From: Cupriavidus sp.
GTDB taxonomy: Bacteria > Pseudomonadota > Gammaproteobacteria > Burkholderiales > Burkholderiaceae
Assembly (NCBI GenBank): GCA_031181345.1
Contig: JAPSLC010000016.1
Coordinates: 23,923 to 87,922 of the forward strand
DNA: 64,000 bases
Reading direction: 5' to 3'
The notes beneath the pieces are model-generated. The model worked only from the letters and a program-made list of their open reading frames with translations, did not search any database and was not told where the DNA came from. The translations under genes were made by a program, and so were the position numbers. Positions 18,288-26,791 of this stretch are shown one piece after another (the first letter of the stretch is position 1; each line of letters opens with the position of its first letter).

Positions 18288-18470
18288 TCAGATCAGCAGC
18301 GGGATCGCTTCGAGTACGGCCAGGCCCAGCAGCGCGCCGGCGATCGCGCCGAGCGTGCGGCAACTGATCTGCAGTGGCCGCGCTGCAACGGGCACCATGC
18401 CCATCACGATAATCCCAACCAGCGCCATCGGAATCAGGAACACGAGGTCGTGCATGTCCAGGGTCGGCAT
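18288..18470 (-). CDS. Small two-helix membrane protein
   Basis: A 60-residue protein with two hydrophobic helices (about 8-30 and 38-58) separated by a short polar turn with one Arg-Pro. The ATG at 18470 is preceded by GGAGACC, a good ribosome-binding site. Its function is unknown. Position next to a cytochrome oxidase cluster raises the thought of an accessory oxidase subunit, but it is on the opposite strand and separated by another gene, so this is only a guess. Confidence 0.55.
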   Translation of the reverse strand: MPTLDMHDLVFLIPMALVGIIVMGMVPVAARPLQISCRTLGAIAGALLGLAVLEAIPLLI

Positions 18471-18663
18471 GGCGGTCTCCTTTCCTCTCTCTCTGTGGGG
18501 AATGCTGTTATGCCTGCAGTATAGGCAGGGGGGCGCACTATCCAAGCTCTTTGCCGCTCGGGGTTGACCCGAGGCATGCGCGCGTTTGCGCCGATCGCGG
18601 CCGCGTGTCCTATGCTGTGCAAATGAACGGGACCCGGTCTCGTCACAGCAGACGGAGGTGGCA

Positions 18664-19167
18664 ATGGAACTTCACATGCATTCGCACCACTATGTGCGCC
18701 GCGTGCCGGACTGGAGCGCGGCCGCGGTGTCCGGCCTGGCTGCCGGCGCGCTGCTGCTGGTGCTCGAGCTGTTCTGGTCGACCATGATCGCGGGCACCAA
18801 CCCGTGGCCTACCACGCGCATGATCGCGGCCATTGTCATGGGGCCCGACGTGCTGCAGAGCGGCATGTTCAGCGTGGCCACGGTCACGGCTGCACTGGTG
18901 ATCCACTTCGTGCTGGGCGCCGTGCTCGGCATGATCCTGGCAGCGATCATGGCCCCGTTCCAGCTCGATTCCAGCCTCGGCATGGCGCTGCTGGTCGGCG
19001 CGGTGTTCGGCCTGGTGATCTACGTGATCAACTTCTATGGCATGACGCGCTTCTTCCCGTGGTTCGCGGATGCACGGGGCTGGCACACGCTGTTCGGCAA
19101 CATCGTGTTCGGCATGTGCGCGGCAGCGGCGTACTGGAAGCTGGAAAGCAAGGACGTCACGCACTGA
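18664..19167 (+). CDS. Four-helix integral membrane protein, unknown role
   Basis: A 167-residue membrane protein with four predicted helices (about 20-43, 66-95, 99-125 and 136-157) and a His-rich N-terminus (HMHSHH). I recognise no enzymatic motif. A GGAGGTG box sits just before the ATG. It lies directly upstream of the oxidase operon, but a strong terminator at 19185-19221 separates the two, so it is probably its own transcript. The His-rich start could bind metal; that is inference. Confidence 0.75.
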   Translation: MELHMHSHHYVRRVPDWSAAAVSGLAAGALLLVLELFWSTMIAGTNPWPTTRMIAAIVMGPDVLQSGMFSVATVTAALVIHFVLGAVLGMILAAIMAPFQLDSSLGMALLVGAVFGLVIYVINFYGMTRFFPWFADARGWHTLFGNIVFGMCAAAAYWKLESKDVTH

Positions 19168-19184
19168 GCGCCGATGGCGAATGC

Positions 19185-19221
19185 ACGGCGGTCGGGGCTC
19201 GGCTCCGTCCGCCGTTTTTTT
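19185..19221 (+). terminator. Intrinsic terminator
   Basis: ACGGCGG and CCGCCGT pair in a 7-bp stem around an internally GC-rich loop, and the stem is followed by seven Ts. It ends the transcript of the four-helix membrane protein gene and separates it from coxB. Confidence 0.78.
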
Positions 19222-19375
19222 ATGCGCTCGGCCATGCAAAGGTCCTGCGCTTGTGCGTTGCGTCACGGGCGGCCGGGACCATCGCCTTGAATCGACGGGA
19301 TCGGATGCACTAGTCTTATCCTACCTGCGTGACTTGGGCAGCCCTCGTGCCGGCGGCACAGAAGGAGGGGTCGAT

Positions 19376-20548
19376 ATGGCGCTCGCCATCGCACTCGTGG
19401 TCATGGTTGTCGCTTCGGTGCTCTTCCACTTCCTGAGCCCGTGGTGGGCGACGCCGCTCGCGTCCAACTGGAAACAGATGGACGACACGCTGACCATCAC
19501 GATCGTCATCACCGGCGCCTTCTTCATCGGCATCAATCTGTTCATCGGCTACATGCTATGGCGCTATCGCCATCGCGACGGCAGCCGCGCGGCCTACGAG
19601 CCCGTCAATCACAAGCTCGAACTCTGGCTGATCGGCGGCACCACGCTGGGCATCATGGCGCTGCTGGCGCCGGGGCTGTTCGTCTACGCCGACTATGTGC
19701 GTCCGCCGCGCGACGCGATGCTGGTCGAAGTGGTGGGACAGCAGTGGTCCTGGGGCTTCCGGTTTCCGGGGCCCGACGCGCAATTCGGCACCAGCGATCC
19801 CCGCTTTGTCGGCCCCGGCAATCCCCTCGGACTCAATCCCGACGATCCCAACGGACAGGACGACATCGTCGTCGCCGGCCCCGAACTGCATCTGCCGCTG
19901 GGGCGGCCCGTCAAGATCCTGGCGCGCTCCAAGGACGTGCTGCACGATTTCTATGTGCCGGAATTTCGCGCGCGCATGAACATGGTGCCCGGCATGGTGA
20001 CCTCGTTCTGGCTCACCCCAACCCGCGTCGGCACCTTCGACGTACTGTGCGCGCAGCTGTGCGGCGTGGGCCATCACAACATGCGCGGCAAGGTGGTGGT
20101 CGATGAGCCGGCTGCCTTTACCGCCTGGCTGCAGAAGCAGCAGACCTTCGTCGCGATGCGCGCCGGACAGCCGGCGGCCGCGGCGACGGTACCCGCCCAG
20201 CCGCTCGGCACACGCGGTCCCGGCCCGGCCGCGGCCGATCTGGCCGAACAGGGCAGGGCGCTGGCGCAGAGCAAGGGCTGCGTCGCCTGCCACAGCCTGG
20301 ACGGCTCGCCCAGCGTCGGCCCGACCTGGAAGGGCTTGTACGGGCATACGTCGACGTTCACCGACGGCAGCAGCGCGAAGGTCGACGACGACTATCTGCG
20401 TACCGAGATCCGCGAGCCGCAGCAGCGCGTGGTCAGGGGCTTCGCGCCGATCATGCCGAAGATGCCGCTCAGCGACGACGAGGTAAACGCGCTGATTGCC
20501 TTCATTCGCGCCAATGCCGGGCCGCCGCGCGAGGCCGCGGGCAAGTAG
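19376..20548 (+). CDS. coxB: Cytochrome c oxidase subunit II with fused cytochrome c
   Basis: This 390-residue subunit receives electrons and passes them to subunit I. Hydrophobic stretches lie at about 1-20, 40-62 and 84-105. The periplasmic cupredoxin domain carries the CuA ligands: His190 (VLHDFYVP), Cys225, Cys229, His233 and Met236 (CAQLCGVGHHNM), with QQWSWGF near 122. After a Pro/Ala linker comes a class I cytochrome c domain with heme site Cys303-Cys306-His307 and the axial Met in IMPKMP. This is the caa3-style arrangement. ATG 19376 has a GGAGGGG box; it opens a five-gene operon. Its frame is separated from ctaD by a single TAG (see findings). Confidence 0.95.
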   Translation: MALAIALVVMVVASVLFHFLSPWWATPLASNWKQMDDTLTITIVITGAFFIGINLFIGYMLWRYRHRDGSRAAYEPVNHKLELWLIGGTTLGIMALLAPGLFVYADYVRPPRDAMLVEVVGQQWSWGFRFPGPDAQFGTSDPRFVGPGNPLGLNPDDPNGQDDIVVAGPELHLPLGRPVKILARSKDVLHDFYVPEFRARMNMVPGMVTSFWLTPTRVGTFDVLCAQLCGVGHHNMRGKVVVDEPAAFTAWLQKQQTFVAMRAGQPAAAATVPAQPLGTRGPGPAAADLAEQGRALAQSKGCVACHSLDGSPSVGPTWKGLYGHTSTFTDGSSAKVDDDYLRTEIREPQQRVVRGFAPIMPKMPLSDDEVNALIAFIRANAGPPREAAGK

Positions 20549-20584
20549 CGCGACAACAAGCGCGACGACAAGCGCGACGACAAG
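20549..20584 (+). repeat. Three 12-base tandem repeats after coxB
   Basis: Three copies of CGCGAC(A/G)ACAAG directly follow the coxB stop; a fourth degenerate part follows. In the coxB frame they would encode RD(N/D)K units. They sit between two genes of one operon. Confidence 0.85.
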
Positions 20585-20674
20585 CGCAACGCAGCGCACG
20601 AGTACAGAGGCAGCGCCGCGTCCGGAGCCGGACGCGCCCGCCACGACAGGTCACCGACCGCAGGAGAGATCACC

Positions 20675-22432
20675 ATGGCCTACGCCGACGATGCCGTCCA
20701 CCACGGGCCCACCAGCTTCTGGACGCGTTATGTCTGGAGCCAGGACCACAAGGTGATCGCGGTGCAGTACACGATCGTCGCCATCGTGGTCGGGCTGGTC
20801 GGCGTCGTGCTGTCGAACCTGATGCGGATGCAGCTCGGCTTCCCCGGCCGCTTCGATTTCATCGACGCCAACGCCTACTACCAGTACGTGACCATGCACG
20901 GCATGATCATGGTGATCTATCTGCTGACCGCGCTGTTTCTCGGCGGTTTCGGCAACTACCTGATCCCGCTGATGGTCGGCGCGCGCGACATGGTATTCCC
21001 CTTCCTCAACATGCTGAGCTTCTGGGTCTACCTGCTGTCGGTGATCGTGCTGCTGGCCAGCTTCTTCGTGCCGGGCGGTCCGACCGGCGCGGGCTGGACG
21101 CTGTATCCGCCGCAGGCCATCCTGCCGGGCACGCCCGGTTACGACTGGGGCATCATCCTGATGCTGGTGTCGCTGCTGATCTTCATCGTCGCGGCCACCA
21201 TGGGCGGGCTGAACTACGTCACCACGGTGCTGCAGGCGCGCACCGAGGGCATGACGCTGATGCGGATGCCGCTGGCGGTGTGGGGCATCTTCATGGCGAC
21301 GATCCTCGCGCTGCTGGCGTTCCCCGCGCTGTTCGTCTCCGGCGTGATGATGCTGCTCGACAAGACCATCGGCACCAGCTTCTTCATGCCGTCGATGGTG
21401 TCGATGGGGCAGCAGCTCGACTACAAGGGCGGCAGTCCGCTGCTGTTCCAGCACCTGTTCTGGTTCTTTGGCCATCCCGAGGTCTATATCGTTGCGCTGC
21501 CCGCGTTCGGCATCGTCTCTGACCTGATCAGCGTGCATGCGCGCAAGAGCATCTTCGGCTATCGCACCATGGTGTGGGCCATCCTGGCGATCGGCGTGCT
21601 GTCGGTGGTGGTGTGGGCCCACCACATGTTCGTCAGCGGCATGAATCCGTACTTCGGCTTCTTCTTCGCGACCACCACGCTGATCATCGCGATTCCGACC
21701 GCGATCAAGGTCTACAACTGGGTGCTGACGCTGTGGCGCGGCGACATCCACTTCTCGGTGCCGATGCTGTTCGCGATCGGCTTCATCAGCACCTTCCTGA
21801 TCGGCGGGCTGACCGGGCTGTTCCTCGGCAACGTCAGCGTCGACATCCCGCTGTCGAACACCTACTTCGTGGTCGCGCACTTCCATATGGTGATGGGCGT
21901 GTCGCCGATCCTGGTCGTATTCGGCGGCCTTTACCACTGGTATCCGAAGGTCACCGGGCGCATGCTGAACGACACGCTGGGGCGTTTGCACTTCTGGGTC
22001 ACCTTCGTCGGTACCTACGCGATCTTCTTCCCGATGCACTATCTCGGCATCCTTGGCATGCCGCGCCGCTACTACGCCTTCGAGAACTACGCGTTCATCC
22101 CTGAATCGGCGCATGTGCTGAACGCCTATATCTCGGTGGCGGCCTTCGTGGTCGCCGCCGCGCAGCTGCTGTTCGTCTTCAATCTGATCTGGAGTGCGCG
22201 CCGCGGCGAGCCGGCCGGCCCCAATCCGTGGCGGGCCGCGTCGCTGGAATGGCAGACGCCCCAGACGCCGCCGGAGCACGGCAACTGGGGCCCGCATCCG
22301 CCGGTGGTGTATCGCTGGGCCTACGCCTATAGCGTGCCCGGCGCGCGCGAGGATTTCATCGCGCAGAATGCGCCGCCCGAAGCCGGCGGCGCCGAACCCG
22401 AACCGCAAGCGAGCCAGGGAGCCGTCGCATGA
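20675..22432 (+). CDS. ctaD: Cytochrome c oxidase subunit I
   Basis: This 585-residue catalytic subunit reduces O2 to water and pumps protons. It holds low-spin heme, heme-copper centre and 12 or more helices. Ligand motifs: MHG near residue 70, the CuB histidine with cross-linked tyrosine in GHPEVY near 268, HH in WAHHMF near 318, and AHFHMV near 403 for both hemes. GNYLIPLMVGARDM holds the D-channel Asn and Asp, and the Glu of GHPEVY is kept, so this is an A1-type pump. An AGGAGAG box precedes the ATG. The gene overlaps coxC by four bases (ATGA). Confidence 0.97.
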   Translation: MAYADDAVHHGPTSFWTRYVWSQDHKVIAVQYTIVAIVVGLVGVVLSNLMRMQLGFPGRFDFIDANAYYQYVTMHGMIMVIYLLTALFLGGFGNYLIPLMVGARDMVFPFLNMLSFWVYLLSVIVLLASFFVPGGPTGAGWTLYPPQAILPGTPGYDWGIILMLVSLLIFIVAATMGGLNYVTTVLQARTEGMTLMRMPLAVWGIFMATILALLAFPALFVSGVMMLLDKTIGTSFFMPSMVSMGQQLDYKGGSPLLFQHLFWFFGHPEVYIVALPAFGIVSDLISVHARKSIFGYRTMVWAILAIGVLSVVVWAHHMFVSGMNPYFGFFFATTTLIIAIPTAIKVYNWVLTLWRGDIHFSVPMLFAIGFISTFLIGGLTGLFLGNVSVDIPLSNTYFVVAHFHMVMGVSPILVVFGGLYHWYPKVTGRMLNDTLGRLHFWVTFVGTYAIFFPMHYLGILGMPRRYYAFENYAFIPESAHVLNAYISVAAFVVAAAQLLFVFNLIWSARRGEPAGPNPWRAASLEWQTPQTPPEHGNWGPHPPVVYRWAYAYSVPGAREDFIAQNAPPEAGGAEPEPQASQGAVA

Positions 22433-23082
22433 ATACCGGAGCACTGTATCGAGTCACGCGCGGCGACGATGGTCCTGCCCCGCGCGGCGGCGACGCAATG
22501 CGTCAGCACACTTCCGGCTCGACGCCGGCCAGCGTCGCATTGTGGGTCTTCATGGGCGTGGTCACGTCGCTGTTCTCGCTGTTCATCGTCGCCTTCGGGC
22601 TGCGCATGGATTCGATCGACTGGCATCGGATCGCGCTGCCGTGGCAGGTGTGGATGTCCACCGGGCTGCTGATCGCCGGCAGCGTGGCGATGTGGCGCGC
22701 GTCGCGTGCCGCGCAGGCCGGTGAGCCGGCGCAGGCCAGGCGCGCCCTGGCGTTGGGCGGAATCGGCGCGCTCGGTTTCGTCGCCAGCCAGCTGTGGGCC
22801 TGGCAGGCGCTGGGCGCGGCCGATATCCTGCCGGCCAACAATCCGGCCGGCAGCTTCTTCTACATGCTGACCGGGATGCACGGCCTGCATATGGTCGGCG
22901 GCCTGGTGGCGTGGATCGCCGCCTGGCAAGGTATCCGCGCCACCGCGCGACCCGGTGCTGCCTTGCGCGTGCGGCTGCTGGCGCGCTACTGGCACTTCAT
23001 GCTGGCGGTATGGCTGGTCCTGCTGGCCGCGCTCGGCTGGCTGACGCCGGAAATCGTGCGCTACATCTGCGGCACCGACTGA
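22429..23082 (+). CDS. Cytochrome c oxidase subunit III, first copy
   Basis: A 217-residue multi-helix membrane protein of the subunit III (heme-copper oxidase III) family. Marks include the helix with TGMHGLHMVGGLVAW near 145-160 and RYWHFMLAVWLVLL near 187-200. Five to six helices are predicted. It overlaps ctaD by four bases, so its translation is probably coupled. It differs clearly from the second subunit III gene that follows; which of the two assembles into the enzyme, or whether both do, cannot be read from sequence. Confidence 0.88.
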   Translation: MNTGALYRVTRGDDGPAPRGGDAMRQHTSGSTPASVALWVFMGVVTSLFSLFIVAFGLRMDSIDWHRIALPWQVWMSTGLLIAGSVAMWRASRAAQAGEPAQARRALALGGIGALGFVASQLWAWQALGAADILPANNPAGSFFYMLTGMHGLHMVGGLVAWIAAWQGIRATARPGAALRVRLLARYWHFMLAVWLVLLAALGWLTPEIVRYICGTD

Positions 23083-23121
23083 CCGCGGGGTCCGCGCGGA
23101 CAGGCAAGCGAAGGAGGCGAT

Positions 23122-23847
23122 ATGGCGACCGAACTGCATCCCGGCGATCGCGTGGCCGGTTCCGCGGCACAGACTGCGGCCCACACCGCGGCCTCCATGC
23201 ACGGCGGCTGGCGCGGCATGCTGGCCGACTGGGGATCGGACCGGCATGCCTTCCAGGTGTCGTGGGGCAAGGCCATGATGTGGATCTTCCTGTTGTCCGA
23301 CACCTTCGTCTTCAGCTGTTTCCTGATCAGCTACATGACGGTGCGGATGACGACCACGGTGCCGTGGCCCAATCCCAGCGAGGTGTTCGCGCTGACCATC
23401 GCCGGCGAATCGATCCCGCTGATCCTGATCGCGATCATGACCTTCGTGCTGATCACCAGCAGCGGCACCATGGCGATGGCTGTCAATTTCGCCTATCGGC
23501 GCGACCGTGCCCGCTGCGCCACGCTGATGCTGACGACCGCGGCGTTGGGCGCGACCTTTGTCGGCATGCAGGCGTTCGAATGGACCAAGCTGATCGAAGA
23601 GGGCGTGCGCCCCTGGGGCAATCCGATGGGCGCGGCGCAGTTCGGCTCGTCGTTCTTCATGATCACCGGCTTCCACGGCCTGCACGTGTCGTGCGGCGTC
23701 ATCTATCTGCTGGTCGTCGCCCTGCGCGTGCTGCGCGGCCGCTACGAACGCACCGGCAACTACCAGATCGTCGAGATCGCCGGCCTGTACTGGCACTTCG
23801 TCGACCTGGTCTGGGTGTTCATCTTCGCGTTCTTCTACCTGTGGTGA
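23122..23847 (+). CDS. Cytochrome c oxidase subunit III, second copy
   Basis: A 241-residue subunit III. After a soluble N-terminus of about 50 residues come five helices. Family marks are SWGKAMMWIFLLSDTFVFS, FEWTKLI near 153, SFFMITGFHGLHVSCGV near 175-190, and GLYWHFVDLVWVFIFAFFYLW at the end. An AAGGAGG box lies seven bases before the ATG. It follows the first subunit III gene by 39 bases in the same operon. Two subunit III genes side by side are known from related oxidase clusters. Confidence 0.93.
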   Translation: MATELHPGDRVAGSAAQTAAHTAASMHGGWRGMLADWGSDRHAFQVSWGKAMMWIFLLSDTFVFSCFLISYMTVRMTTTVPWPNPSEVFALTIAGESIPLILIAIMTFVLITSSGTMAMAVNFAYRRDRARCATLMLTTAALGATFVGMQAFEWTKLIEEGVRPWGNPMGAAQFGSSFFMITGFHGLHVSCGVIYLLVVALRVLRGRYERTGNYQIVEIAGLYWHFVDLVWVFIFAFFYLW

Positions 23848-23855
23848 GGTCCGCC

Positions 23856-24236
23856 ATGTCCGAGCCCATGCTGCACGATTCACCGATGCCGTCGCACGGC
23901 AGCGCGCCGGCTGCCGATCAGGGGCACGGCGCCACCGGCCAGGCCCATCCGATCGGCCTCTATCTGAAGATCTGGGGCCTGCTGTTCGTGCTGTCGGCGA
24001 TGTCGTACGCGGTCGACTACTTCCATCTCGAGGGCGCGCTGCGCTGGACGCTGATCCTGATCTTCATGATGGCCAAGGCGGGCCTGATCGTCGCCGTGTT
24101 CATGCATATGGCGTGGGAGCGGCTGGCGCTGGTGTACGCGATCCTGCTGCCGCCGCTTTGCCTGCTGGTGCTGGTGTGGCTGATGGCGGTCGAGGCCGAC
24201 TATACCTACCTGTTGCGTGGCGAGTTCTTCCGCTGA
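23856..24236 (+). CDS. Cytochrome c oxidase subunit IV
   Basis: A 126-residue protein with three hydrophobic helices (about 35-55, 66-86 and 94-114) after a polar, His-rich N-terminus, as in bacterial subunit IV (CtaF/CyoD-like). The stretch FMMAKAGLIVAVFMHM is typical. It probably stabilises the oxidase rather than taking part in catalysis. It starts eight bases after the second subunit III gene and closes the operon; the MATE gene converges 25 bases later. Confidence 0.9.
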   Translation: MSEPMLHDSPMPSHGSAPAADQGHGATGQAHPIGLYLKIWGLLFVLSAMSYAVDYFHLEGALRWTLILIFMMAKAGLIVAVFMHMAWERLALVYAILLPPLCLLVLVWLMAVEADYTYLLRGEFFR

Positions 24237-24260
24237 CCACGCGTTGGCACACGCGCCCGC

Positions 24261-25727
24261 TCATACCGTTTCCGCTTGCCCCGCCGGCTTCAACGCGTCT
24301 TCCGCCGGCGTCCCCATGCTGGTGTCCGCAGCCTGGCCGACCACCTCGCCCGCCGTCGGCGCAACCGGCAGCATTTGGCTGGCGCGCCAGTTGCCGAAGC
24401 GGTAATAGGCCGCGGCCAGCGTGATCGACACCACCGAGCCCAGCGGGAAGCTCCACCACACCGCGTCCGCACCCATCGTGCGGCCCAGCCACCAGGCGAA
24501 CGGCAGGCGCACCACCCACATCGAGACGAACAGCACCGCCAGCGGCGCCATGACGGCGCCGGTGGCTCTGACCGTGCCGAACAGCACGATGGTGAAGCCG
24601 AACAGGATGAACGACCACAGCACGATCGCGTTGATGTGCTGCGCGATCTCGATCGCACCGCCGTCGTCCGGCAGGAACAGCCCCAGCGAATGCCGGTTGA
24701 ACAGATAGACCAGCCCGACCAGCGCCCCCGTCATCACCAGATTGAAGGCCAGCCCCATGCCGGTAATGCGCCCGACGCGGTCCCAGCGGCCGGCGCCGAC
24801 GTTCTGCGCGACCATCGACGAGACGCTGGCGCCAACGGCCAGCGCCGGCATCTGGACATAGGTCCATAGCTGCGAGGCCACGCCATACGCCGCCGCGGTC
24901 TGGGAGCCGTACTGGTTGACCAGCGCCATCATCACGATCGCGGACGACGAGATCACCACCATCTGCAGGCCCATCGGCAGCCCCTTGGCCACCAGCGAGC
25001 GAAGGATGCCGACGTCGGGCCGCAGGTAGCGCAACTGGCCGCGATGCAGCGTCAGGAAATGCTTGCGGCGATAGAGCAGCCACATCATCGCGGCCAGGCT
25101 GACCAGCTGTGCGATCAGCGTTGCCAGCGCCGAGCCCGCGATGTCCATGCGCGGAATCGGGCCGAGCCCGAAGATCAGCAGCGGGTTCAGCGCGACATCC
25201 AGCACCACCGACAGCAGCATGAAGTAGAACGGCGTGCGCGAGTCCCCGGCCCCGCGCAGGGTCATCATCACGAAGTTGTAGAAGTACATGAAGGGCAGCG
25301 CCAGGAAGATGATCCGCAGATAGCGGATCGCCAGCGGCCGCGCATCCGCCGGCGTGCCCATCGCGCTGAGGATGTCCGGCGTGAACACGTAGCCTAGCGC
25401 CGCGGCGATGATCGACAGCAGCACGAAGAACGTGGTGCTGGTGCCGACCACGCGGCGGGCTTCGTCGAGATCGCGCGCGCCGACGGCCTGCCCGATCATG
25501 ATGGTGTTGGCCATGCTGATGCCGAACACCACGCCGAGCAGGAAGAACAGCACGATATTGGCGTTCGACGTCGCCGTCAGCGCCGCCTCGCCGAGATAGT
25601 GGCCGACCCAGATCGAATTGATCGAGGCGTTGAGCGATTGCAGGATGTTGCTGCCCAGCACGGGCAGTGAGAACAGGAACAAGGTGCGGCCGATGGGGCC
25701 GGTCACGAGTCTGGCGTCGGGCTTCAT
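24261..25727 (-). CDS. MATE family efflux transporter
   Basis: This 488-residue protein has 12 predicted helices in two similar halves, the pattern of MATE (NorM/DinF-like) exporters that expel drugs or metabolites in exchange for Na+ or H+. Starts of both halves read TGPIGRTLFLFSLPVLGSNILQ and LVAKGLPMGLQMVVISSSAIV, and QAVGARDLDEA and QNVGAGRWDRV are the paired family motifs. ATG 25727 places the first helix at the usual distance. It is divergent from the EamA gene, with about 150 bases between. Confidence 0.93.
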   Translation of the reverse strand: MKPDARLVTGPIGRTLFLFSLPVLGSNILQSLNASINSIWVGHYLGEAALTATSNANIVLFFLLGVVFGISMANTIMIGQAVGARDLDEARRVVGTSTTFFVLLSIIAAALGYVFTPDILSAMGTPADARPLAIRYLRIIFLALPFMYFYNFVMMTLRGAGDSRTPFYFMLLSVVLDVALNPLLIFGLGPIPRMDIAGSALATLIAQLVSLAAMMWLLYRRKHFLTLHRGQLRYLRPDVGILRSLVAKGLPMGLQMVVISSSAIVMMALVNQYGSQTAAAYGVASQLWTYVQMPALAVGASVSSMVAQNVGAGRWDRVGRITGMGLAFNLVMTGALVGLVYLFNRHSLGLFLPDDGGAIEIAQHINAIVLWSFILFGFTIVLFGTVRATGAVMAPLAVLFVSMWVVRLPFAWWLGRTMGADAVWWSFPLGSVVSITLAAAYYRFGNWRASQMLPVAPTAGEVVGQAADTSMGTPAEDALKPAGQAETV

Positions 25728-25878
25728 TGTTGTTGGTGGTAGCCGGGTGGTAGCCGAAGGGGGGTGGGAGCCGCGGAGCGAGGTCGTATAGCGAGTTCGT
25801 ATAGTATTCCCGCTGGACCGAAACGGTAGTCGGCGGCAGACCGACATTGCCCGACCCCCACTGACATCCCGCCCTCCC

Positions 25879-26775
25879 ATGACCCAGCGCATCAGCTCGG
25901 CAAGCGCCGCCCCCGCATGGCTCAAAGCCGCGCCCGCGCTGTTCCTGCTGCTGTGGTCCAGCGGCTTCGTCTTCCTGAAGCTGGGTCTGGCCTACGCCGA
26001 TCCGCTGACCTTCCTGGCGCTGCGCTACGCCTGCGTGGTGGCGCTGCTGATCCTGCCGTGGCTATGGGTGCGGCCGACCTTGCCGTCGACGCCCGCGGCA
26101 TGGGGACATCTGGCGATGGTCGGCTTGCTGATGCAGGCCGGCTATTTCTCGTTCACCTATCTGAGCCTGAAATACGGGCTGTCTTCGGGCACGGTGGCCT
26201 TGATTACCTCGCAACAGCCGATCCTCGTCGGCCTGCTCGCGCCCGCCATTGCCGGCGAACGCGTCGGCCGGGTCCGCTGGATCGGCCTGCTGCTTGGCGC
26301 CAGCGGCGCCGCGATGGTGATTCTCGCCACCTCGTCGATCGATCTGTCGTCGCGGCTGGCGCTGGTGTTCGCCTTGCTGGCCTTGCTGGTCATGACCGCC
26401 GGCACGCTATGGGAAAAGCGCTTCGGCCGCGACACCCATCCGCTGACCGCCAATCTCGTGCAGTACACCGTCGCCCTCGCCGTGACGGCGCCGCTGGCAT
26501 GGTGGCTCGAGCCGATGCACATCGAATGGACGCCGGCATTGTTCGGCTCGCTGGCCTATCTGGTGCTCGCCAATTCGATCGTCGCGATGACGCTGCTGCT
26601 GGCGATGGTCCGCCACGGCGAGGCCTCGCGCGTATCGGCGTTGTTCTTCCTGGTGCCACCCATGACCGCGCTGATCGCCTGGGCCGTGCTCGGCGAAACC
26701 ATCCCGCTGGCCGCGTGGCCCGGCATGGCGATCGCGGCGGCGGGGCTGTATCTGGTGATGCGCAGATCGGCGTAG
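25879..26775 (+). CDS. EamA/DMT family transporter
   Basis: This 298-residue protein has ten predicted helices in two EamA repeats (about 15-145 and 155-295), the fold of drug/metabolite exporters such as RhtA or YdcZ-like proteins. LWSSGFVFLKLGLAYADPLTFLALRY opens the first repeat. No ribosome-binding site is obvious before the ATG. It is followed after 16 bases by a second exporter on the same strand, probably one operon. Confidence 0.9.
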   Translation: MTQRISSASAAPAWLKAAPALFLLLWSSGFVFLKLGLAYADPLTFLALRYACVVALLILPWLWVRPTLPSTPAAWGHLAMVGLLMQAGYFSFTYLSLKYGLSSGTVALITSQQPILVGLLAPAIAGERVGRVRWIGLLLGASGAAMVILATSSIDLSSRLALVFALLALLVMTAGTLWEKRFGRDTHPLTANLVQYTVALAVTAPLAWWLEPMHIEWTPALFGSLAYLVLANSIVAMTLLLAMVRHGEASRVSALFFLVPPMTALIAWAVLGETIPLAAWPGMAIAAAGLYLVMRRSA

Positions 26776-26791
26776 CAACCCACCCATCCGC

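Noticed and set aside
20549..20584. Tandem repeats considered as a CRISPR-like array
   Set aside because: Units are 12 bases with no spacers, and there are no cas genes.
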